Positions 58,637 to 64,000 of a stretch of DNA of 64,000 nt are shown in pieces. This stretch comes from Thermoplasmata archaeon (GTDB lineage Archaea; Thermoplasmatota; Thermoplasmata; RBG-16-68-12). The stretch spans positions 1-64,000 of the forward strand of contig DASWDU010000005.1 in NCBI GenBank assembly GCA_036395115.1, in the 5' to 3' direction. Position numbers and translations under genes: made by a program. The first letter of the stretch is position 1; every line of letters begins with the position of its first letter. Under the pieces are notes generated by a model. That model did no database searches and was not told the DNA's origin. It was given only the letters and a program-made list of their open reading frames with translations.

Positions 58637-59932
58637 TTGCTCGACATCCGGCTCGTCCGCGAGAGCCCGGAGGTCATCCGGCGCGACCTCGCGAAACGCA
58701 ACGTTCCGGAGAAGGCGAAGCTCCTCGACGACGTCATCCGATGGGACAAGGAATGGCGGGAGGCGCTCGCGGGCGCGGACGCGCTGAAGCGGCAGAGAAA
58801 CGAAATCACGCGGCAGATCGCGGACGCCAAGAAGGCCGGCAAGGCGACGGAGAAGCTGCGGAAGGAAGCGGCCGACCTGCCGAAGAGAATCGAGGCGCTC
58901 GACGCGAAGAGCGAGGCGCTCGCGGCGAAAGTCCGGGAGGGCCTCCTGCGTTTGCCGAACCTGCTCCACGAGAGCGTCCCGGTCGGGAAGGACGACACGG
59001 AGAACGTCGAGATCGCGAAGTGGGGGACGCCGCGGAAACTCGAGTTCGAACTGAAGTCCCACGGCGAGCTGCTCGAGGCGCTGCGGCTCGCGGACTTCGA
59101 GCGCGCGCGGAAGATCGCCGGCGCGGGGTTCGTGTACCTCCTCGGAGACCTGGTCCGGCTGGACCAGGCGCTCCTCGCTTTCGCCCTCGACCACATGGTG
59201 AAACAAGGCTTCACGCCGGTCTTCCCGCCGTTCATGATGCGCCGCGCGGCGTATCAGGGCGTCGTCGACCTCGGGGATTTCGAGACGGTCATGTACAAGA
59301 TCGACGGAGAGGACCTCTTCCTGATCGCGACGTCGGAACATCCGATGGGCGCGATGTACATGGACGAAATCATCGACGAGGCGGATCTCCCGATCGCCCT
59401 CACGGGCATCGCGACCCAGTTCCGGCGGGAGATCGGCGGGCACGGGGTCGACACGAAGGGCCTCTTCCGGATGCACCAGTTCAACAAGGTCGAGCAGTTC
59501 GTCTTCTGCCGTCCGGAGGACAGCTGGACGTGGCACGAGAAGCTCCGCGCGAACGGTGAGGCGATCTACCGCGCCCTGGAGATCCCGTACCGCGTCGTGA
59601 ACTGCTGCACCGGGGACATCGGGACCATCGCGGCGAAGAAGTACGACGTCGAAGCGTGGTATCCGCGGCAGAAGAAATACGGCGAAGTGATCAGCTGCAG
59701 CAACTGCACCGATTACCAAGCGCGGCGGCTGAACATCCGCGCAGGGAAAGTCGGCGGTGACAAGTTCATCCCGCACACGCTGAACGCGACCGCGATGGCG
59801 ACCTCTCGCGGCCTCGTCGCGGTCCTCGAAAACTACCAGCGGGAGGACGGGAGCGTCGAGGTGCCGAAGGTCCTGCGACCGTTCATGGGCGGGGAAGAGA
59901 CGATCGGGCGCGTCGGCCGAGACCGTGAGTGA
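58637..59932 (+). CDS. serS: Seryl-tRNA synthetase
   Basis: The 431-residue class II synthetase has an N-terminal antiparallel coiled-coil arm (residues 25-110) that grips the long variable arm of tRNA-Ser. The catalytic core has TSEHPMGAMY, motif 2 FRREIGGHG, and motif 3 NATAMATSRGLVAVLENYQR. It is the common bacterial/eukaryotic-like SerRS type, not the rare methanogen type. The TTG start fits the TATA box spacing and the conserved MLDIRLVRESPE beginning. Confidence 0.95.
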   Translation: MLDIRLVRESPEVIRRDLAKRNVPEKAKLLDDVIRWDKEWREALAGADALKRQRNEITRQIADAKKAGKATEKLRKEAADLPKRIEALDAKSEALAAKVREGLLRLPNLLHESVPVGKDDTENVEIAKWGTPRKLEFELKSHGELLEALRLADFERARKIAGAGFVYLLGDLVRLDQALLAFALDHMVKQGFTPVFPPFMMRRAAYQGVVDLGDFETVMYKIDGEDLFLIATSEHPMGAMYMDEIIDEADLPIALTGIATQFRREIGGHGVDTKGLFRMHQFNKVEQFVFCRPEDSWTWHEKLRANGEAIYRALEIPYRVVNCCTGDIGTIAAKKYDVEAWYPRQKKYGEVISCSNCTDYQARRLNIRAGKVGGDKFIPHTLNATAMATSRGLVAVLENYQREDGSVEVPKVLRPFMGGEETIGRVGRDRE

Positions 59933-60001
59933 CGCGCGGTGGCCTTCTGCCGGTCCGATCACCGCAACGTTCATCCCTACGTCCCACGCTTCGACGATCC
60001 C

Positions 60002-60752
60002 GTGGCGGATGCGCTCGCGGTGCGAGGGATGCGGAAGCGCTTCGGGAAAGTCGTCGCGGTCGACGACCTGTCGCTGTCGATTGCCCACGGCGAGATCCTT
60101 GGGCTCGTCGGCCCGAACGGGGCGGGCAAGACCACGGCGCTCCGATGCCTCTGCGGCCTCCTCCGGACGGATGCGGGACAGGCCTGGATCGAAGGCCACG
60201 ACATCGTCGCGGATCCGCTCCCCGGCCCGACACGCGCTCGCTTTCATCCCGGAAGTCCCGCACCCGTTCCCGTTCCTCACCGCGAAGGAGCATCTGATCT
60301 TTGTAGCGCGGACGTACGGCCTTTCGGACGGCTGGGAGGCGCGGGCGGACCGCATCCTCCACGCGCTCGACCTCGATGAGAAAGCGGACAGCATCGCGAT
60401 GGAGCTGTCGAAAGGCCAGAAGCAGAAGATCCATCTCGCGATGGCGATGGTCCGCGATGCCACGGCCCTCGTGCTCGACGAACCGCTGATCGGGATTGAC
60501 CCGAAAGGCGCCCGCGTCCTGAAGGAATGGATCCGCGAGCGCGCGCGTTCGGGGGCCGGAGGGATCGTGAGTTCCCACAGCCTACCACTAATCGAGGCCG
60601 TGTGCGAACGGGTTGCGATCATGGACCACGGGAGGATCGTCGCCCAGGGGACGATCGACCAGCTGCGGGAACAAGCGGCGGCCGAGCGCGGGACGTCATT
60701 CGAGGACGTCTTCTTGCGGATCACGGAGGGCGCGGAATATCGAGCGACGTGA
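60002..60752 (+). CDS. ABC transporter ATP-binding subunit, frame break near 60220
   Basis: The first frame (from GTG 60002) encodes [20 protein letters not shown] and Walker [10 protein letters not shown]. The second frame holds [21 protein letters not shown], signature LSKGQKQK, Walker B ALVLDEP and H-loop SSHSL. Removing one C in the CTCCCCGGCC run near 60220 joins them smoothly ([14 protein letters not shown]). All catalytic motifs are otherwise intact and a permease gene follows. So either a recent one-base insertion or a sequence error. Substrate unknown. Confidence 0.75.
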
Positions 60753-60822
60753 CGAGTTCGCGATCCTCCGGTGGATCTCGGCGCGCACAATCCGGAACTG
60801 GCTGCGGTGGGCGAGCCGCAAG

Positions 60823-62316
60823 GTGTGGTTCTGGGCGACGATCGTCCTCTACAGCTTCCTCGCGATCCCGGTCCTCGTCGGGTTGATCGGCTCCAACGCT
60901 CGCCCCGAGACCCTCGGAGCGATCCCGTTCTCCTCCGGCCTGCTGGCGGTGCTCGTGCCGGGCGCGTACGCCTTGGTCGGCGTCGCGGTCGGCGCGTTGA
61001 GCCTCATCATCCGTCCTCCGGTCGCCGAGATCGTGTTCCCGGCACCGATTCGGCGGGCCTCGGTCGTCCAGGCCCGCGTCCGTCGGGCGTTCGTGCGGAC
61101 GACGGGGGCGACCGGGGTCATGGCCCTGCTCGCGGGGCTCGTGATCGGGAAGTTCTTCACGGTCCCCGGGTGGCTCGAGGCATCACGGATCTTCGCGGTC
61201 TTTGCCCCGCTCGTCGGCACGATGTGGACGGGGGGCCTCCTCGTCGCGTACGGCCTGAATCGGTCGAAGGAGAAGACCCAGGTTTTGGTGGGCCTCACCG
61301 CCCTCGGCGTGTTCCTGCTGAGCGTCCCATCCGTCACCTTCCTGGACGGGAACCTATGGGACGATCCGCTCCTCATTCTGCTCGTGTCCCTGGCCATCCC
61401 GCCGGCGAAACTCCTGCTGGATTTCCCGCTCGGAGCCGCCGATATCCTCGCAATCTCCCTCGGGTGGGTCCTCTTCGCGGCGCTCCTGTTCCTGGCGCAT
61501 GAGTGGCCCTACCAGGTCTACGAAGACTTCGGAGGGAGGCGAATGGGGTCCTTCGAGGCGCTGTCCCGCGAGCGAGCGCCGAGCTCGGAACTCGTCCGAC
61601 GCATCGCCCTCCGATTGCGCGCGCGATACCGCGACGTCGGATCAGGCATGTGGGCCCTCGTCGGCCGGAACCTCACCGCCCTCCTGCGATTCCCATACGT
61701 CGTCGTGAACGGCGTGTTGGTCGGAACGGTCCTCTTTGTCGTGGCACCGGTGGGCGTCGCCGCGGACGCGGGCGGCATCCACGCCGCGGGGACCGTCGTC
61801 ATGTTAGGCGTGATCTTCGCGGTCCTCCTGCAGATCGGCTCGCTCAGTCCGTCGAGCGAGATGCCCCAGCTCGAGACGATTCGCCTCCTCCCGCTTCGGC
61901 CTTCGCAGGTGATCGGCGGGTACCTGATTGCCGGCGCTGTCCTGCCGGCGGCCTTCGCGTCGGCAGTTGGTTTGGTCGCTGGATTCGTGGCGTCCTCGCC
62001 GCTCCTCGGCCTCCTCGGGTTCGGCGTCGTCGAATCCGTGGCGCTTGCGTCAATTAGCTGGGCCATCCTCGCGGGCACATTCGCACCGCCCCTATCCGTC
62101 GGGGAAATGGGTCTCCGGCAGGGAGGGATGATCTTCTCGCCGTGGGCACTCGTCATCGCGTTGTCAATCTCGATGGAGGGCTTTCCGCTGCTCGCCGTGT
62201 GGGGCGACCCGTCGACCTTCCTGATCGGAGGCATCATCATTGGGTTGAACGGATTCCTCGCGGGAATCGCTCTCGCCGCGGCCGCGGCTCGATTCGCACG
62301 GCCGCCACGCAAGTGA
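60823..62316 (+). CDS. ABC transporter permease, ABC-2-like
   Basis: From GTG 60823 the product is about 497 residues with some ten or more hydrophobic helices and a large polar loop in the middle (YQVYEDFGGRRMGSFEALSR). The same frame is open and protein-like further upstream (FAILRWISARTIRNWLRWAS, from about 60748) but has no canonical start there. So the true start may be non-canonical or masked by another one-base change. Partner of the ATP-binding gene before it. Confidence 0.7.
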   Translation: MWFWATIVLYSFLAIPVLVGLIGSNARPETLGAIPFSSGLLAVLVPGAYALVGVAVGALSLIIRPPVAEIVFPAPIRRASVVQARVRRAFVRTTGATGVMALLAGLVIGKFFTVPGWLEASRIFAVFAPLVGTMWTGGLLVAYGLNRSKEKTQVLVGLTALGVFLLSVPSVTFLDGNLWDDPLLILLVSLAIPPAKLLLDFPLGAADILAISLGWVLFAALLFLAHEWPYQVYEDFGGRRMGSFEALSRERAPSSELVRRIALRLRARYRDVGSGMWALVGRNLTALLRFPYVVVNGVLVGTVLFVVAPVGVAADAGGIHAAGTVVMLGVIFAVLLQIGSLSPSSEMPQLETIRLLPLRPSQVIGGYLIAGAVLPAAFASAVGLVAGFVASSPLLGLLGFGVVESVALASISWAILAGTFAPPLSVGEMGLRQGGMIFSPWALVIALSISMEGFPLLAVWGDPSTFLIGGIIIGLNGFLAGIALAAAAARFARPPRK

Positions 62317-62383
62317 CCATGGTCCGCAATCGGCCCCGCCAAAAGTTCCTTAATGATTCGGGTCCTTGCCCTCGTTGGTCCCC

Positions 62384-63724
62384 ATGTCCCTCCTGTGCCC
62401 GATCGACTTTCGCTATGGGAGGCCGAAGATGCGGGGCATCTTCGAAGAAGACGCGCGGTTGCAGCGGCTCCTGTACGTCGAGGCGGCGCTCGCTCGGGCA
62501 GAGGCGAAGGTTGGGCTGATCCCGAAAGAGGCAGCGGCGGAAATCGCGAAGAAGGCCACGACGAAGAACGTCACGGTGAAGCGCGTCGAGGAACTCGAGA
62601 AGGATACCCGGCACGACCTCATGGCGGTCGTCCTCGCCCTCACGGAGGCTTGCGACGGCGACGCGCGGAAGTACGTCCACCTCGGCGCGACGAGCAGCGA
62701 CATCCTCGATACCGCCACCGCGCTCCAGCTGGGCGACGCGATCCGACTCATCGACGACGACCTCGATGGCTTGATCGACGTCTTCGCATCGCTCGCCTCG
62801 AAGCACAAGCGCACGATCATGCTCGGCCGCACACACGGTCAGGCCGCCGTGCCGATCACGTTCGGATTGAAGATGGCCGTGTTCGCTTCGGAAGTCGCGC
62901 GGCAGCGCGAGCGGCTCCGGCAGGCGACCCCGCGGATCGTCGTGGGCAAGATGTCCGGGGCTGTCGGCACGGGCGCTGCGTTCGGGCCGCACGCCGCCGA
63001 GATCCAGAGGGCCGTCCTGGGCGACCTCGGCGTCGGCGTGGAGGACGCCGCGACCCAGGTCGTCGGCCGCGATCGCCACGCGGAGTTCGTCGGCGTGATT
63101 GCGAACCTCGCCGCCTCCCTGGAGAAGTTCTGCACGGAGGTGCGCAACCTCCAGCGCACGGAGATTGGGGAAGTCGCCGAGGCGTTCGAGGCGAAACAGG
63201 TCGGCAGCTCGACGATGGCGCAGAAGGAGAATCCGGTCGCCTCGGAGAACGTGTGCAGTCTCGCCCGGATCGTCCGCTCGCTCGTGACGCCGGCCCTCGA
63301 GAACGTGCCGCTGTGGCACGAGCGGGACCTGACGAACAGCGCGGCGGAACGAATCCTCCTGCCGCACGCCTGCGTCCTGATCGACGAGATGCTCGCGCGC
63401 ACGACGGAGATCTTTCGCACGCTGCGCGCCTATCCGGACCGCATGAAGACGAACCTCGAGGCGACGAAAGGACAAGTCATGGCGGAGTCGGTGATGATCG
63501 CCCTCGTGGGTAAGGGGCTCGGACGGCAAGAGGCCCACAAGCTCGTCCGCGAGACGGCGCAGATGGCGCGATCGAAGGGAATCGATCTGCGGGACGCGCT
63601 CCTCGCGGAGCCGAAGGCGACGAAGCTACTCTCGAAGAAGGAGATCGATGTGGCAATGGACCCGGCCGCATACCTCGGGGACAGCGTGGCGATCGTTGAC
63701 GCGGTCGTGAAGCGAGTGCACTAG
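62384..63724 (+). CDS. purB: Adenylosuccinate lyase
   Basis: The 446-residue fumarase/aspartase-family enzyme has GATSSDILDTA near residue 105, the catalytic GRTHGQ near 147-152 and the family signature SSTMAQKENP near 274. It removes fumarate from SAICAR and adenylosuccinate in purine synthesis. ATG 62384 is preferred over upstream in-frame codons because it lies about 32 nt after the box A-like CCTTAATG (62348-62355) and starts MSLLCPIDFRYG. Confidence 0.92.
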   Translation: MSLLCPIDFRYGRPKMRGIFEEDARLQRLLYVEAALARAEAKVGLIPKEAAAEIAKKATTKNVTVKRVEELEKDTRHDLMAVVLALTEACDGDARKYVHLGATSSDILDTATALQLGDAIRLIDDDLDGLIDVFASLASKHKRTIMLGRTHGQAAVPITFGLKMAVFASEVARQRERLRQATPRIVVGKMSGAVGTGAAFGPHAAEIQRAVLGDLGVGVEDAATQVVGRDRHAEFVGVIANLAASLEKFCTEVRNLQRTEIGEVAEAFEAKQVGSSTMAQKENPVASENVCSLARIVRSLVTPALENVPLWHERDLTNSAAERILLPHACVLIDEMLARTTEIFRTLRAYPDRMKTNLEATKGQVMAESVMIALVGKGLGRQEAHKLVRETAQMARSKGIDLRDALLAEPKATKLLSKKEIDVAMDPAAYLGDSVAIVDAVVKRVH

Positions 63725-63804
63725 TCCGTTCAAGGACGGAGCCACGCAATCCGCACTGGGCTAGGGATTGCCGCGGGATCCCCAATCGCGGTTGTCCCGC
63801 GAAC

Positions 63805-63812
63805 CCTTAAGA
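63805..63812 (+). promoter_or_regulatory. Box A of the DNA ligase gene (leaderless)
   Basis: CCTTAAGA is centred about 27 nt before ATG 63836, so the ligase mRNA should start at its start codon. Confidence 0.45.
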
Positions 63813-63835
63813 ATCATCCGAGGCTTTCGAACGCG

Positions 63836-64000
63836 ATGCAGTTCGCCCGTGTCGTCGAAGCGTACGAGAAGATCGAGGCGACGACGAAACGGCTCGAGAT
63901 GACGGACCTCCTCGTCGGTCTCTTGCGGGAGATCCCGAAGGAGGATCTCGACAAGGTCGTGTATCTCACGCAAGGGCGGATCCATCCCGACTACGAAGGC
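63836..64000 (+). CDS. lig: ATP-dependent DNA ligase, N-terminus only (cut by window edge)
   Basis: The visible 55 codons read MQFARVVEAYEKIEATTKRL, then MTDLLVGLLREIP and VVYLTQGRIHPDYEG. This is the start of the N-terminal DNA-binding domain of archaeal ATP-dependent DNA ligases, which seal Okazaki nicks. The catalytic KxDG lies beyond the window. Confidence 0.85.
   Translation, partial: MQFARVVEAYEKIEATTKRLEMTDLLVGLLREIPKEDLDKVVYLTQGRIHPDYEG

Overview
This 64 kb window looks like chromosomal DNA of a GC-rich archaeon, most likely Euryarchaeota of the Thermoplasmata type. This is an inference from gene content, with no database search. The evidence is TATA (box A) promoters about 25-30 nt ahead of start codons, several apparently leaderless genes, frequent GTG and TTG starts, an ATP-dependent DNA ligase, a Ras/Rab-like small GTPase, a Roadblock/LC7 protein, and large surface proteins of the DUF11 and subtilisin types.

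Layout. (1) 1-14.5 kb is a surface-glycan cluster on the + strand: a dolichol-phosphate-type GT2, a GDP-mannose epimerase-like SDR, a CgeB-like glycosyltransferase, a DUF362 protein, two GT4 enzymes, an asparagine synthase, a polytopic membrane protein, a UDP-sugar epimerase, a methyltransferase and a DUF1616 membrane protein rich in N-glycosylation sequons. The middle of the cluster (about 3.9-12.6 kb) is clearly less GC-rich than the rest. (2) 14.5-39.2 kb is a very dense toxin-antitoxin island: two AbiEi/AbiEii operons, three winged-helix-MNT/HEPN pairs plus an unpaired MNT, several AbrB or RHH/PIN pairs, RelBE-like, MazEF/PemK-like and TumE-like pairs. It is interleaved with many gene relics. 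The island begins right after the stop of the DUF1616 gene. Relics of DUF1616 3' ends reappear at about 20.7, 22.0, 25.8 and 26.8 kb. A promoter region plus abiEi 5' end is present three times as direct repeats. Pieces of vapBC, relE, an aspartyl protease and a small membrane protein are scattered through it. (3) 39.4-58.5 kb holds cell-surface and signalling genes: a 2489-residue tandem DUF11 protein, a divergent 1.76-kb-residue-scale subtilase with beta-propeller and Ig-like domains, a Roadblock protein, a regulator, membrane proteins and a second subtilase. (4) 58.6-64 kb is housekeeping: serS, an ABC exporter with a frame break, purB and the 5' end of a DNA ligase gene.

How the genes may work together. 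Region 1 probably builds and modifies a glycan for surface proteins such as the DUF1616 and DUF11 proteins. Region 2 behaves as an insertion, duplication and decay zone anchored on DUF1616 3' ends. Two loci (36-37.7 kb and 53.9-55.2 kb) each pair a member of one membrane-protein family with a part of a small-GTPase/Roadblock switch. No rRNA, convincing tRNA, CRISPR array, transposase or integrase gene was seen. Single-base frame breaks at about 26.3, 31.4, 39.07 and 60.22 kb lie in or near C/G-rich runs and could be real decay or sequence errors.
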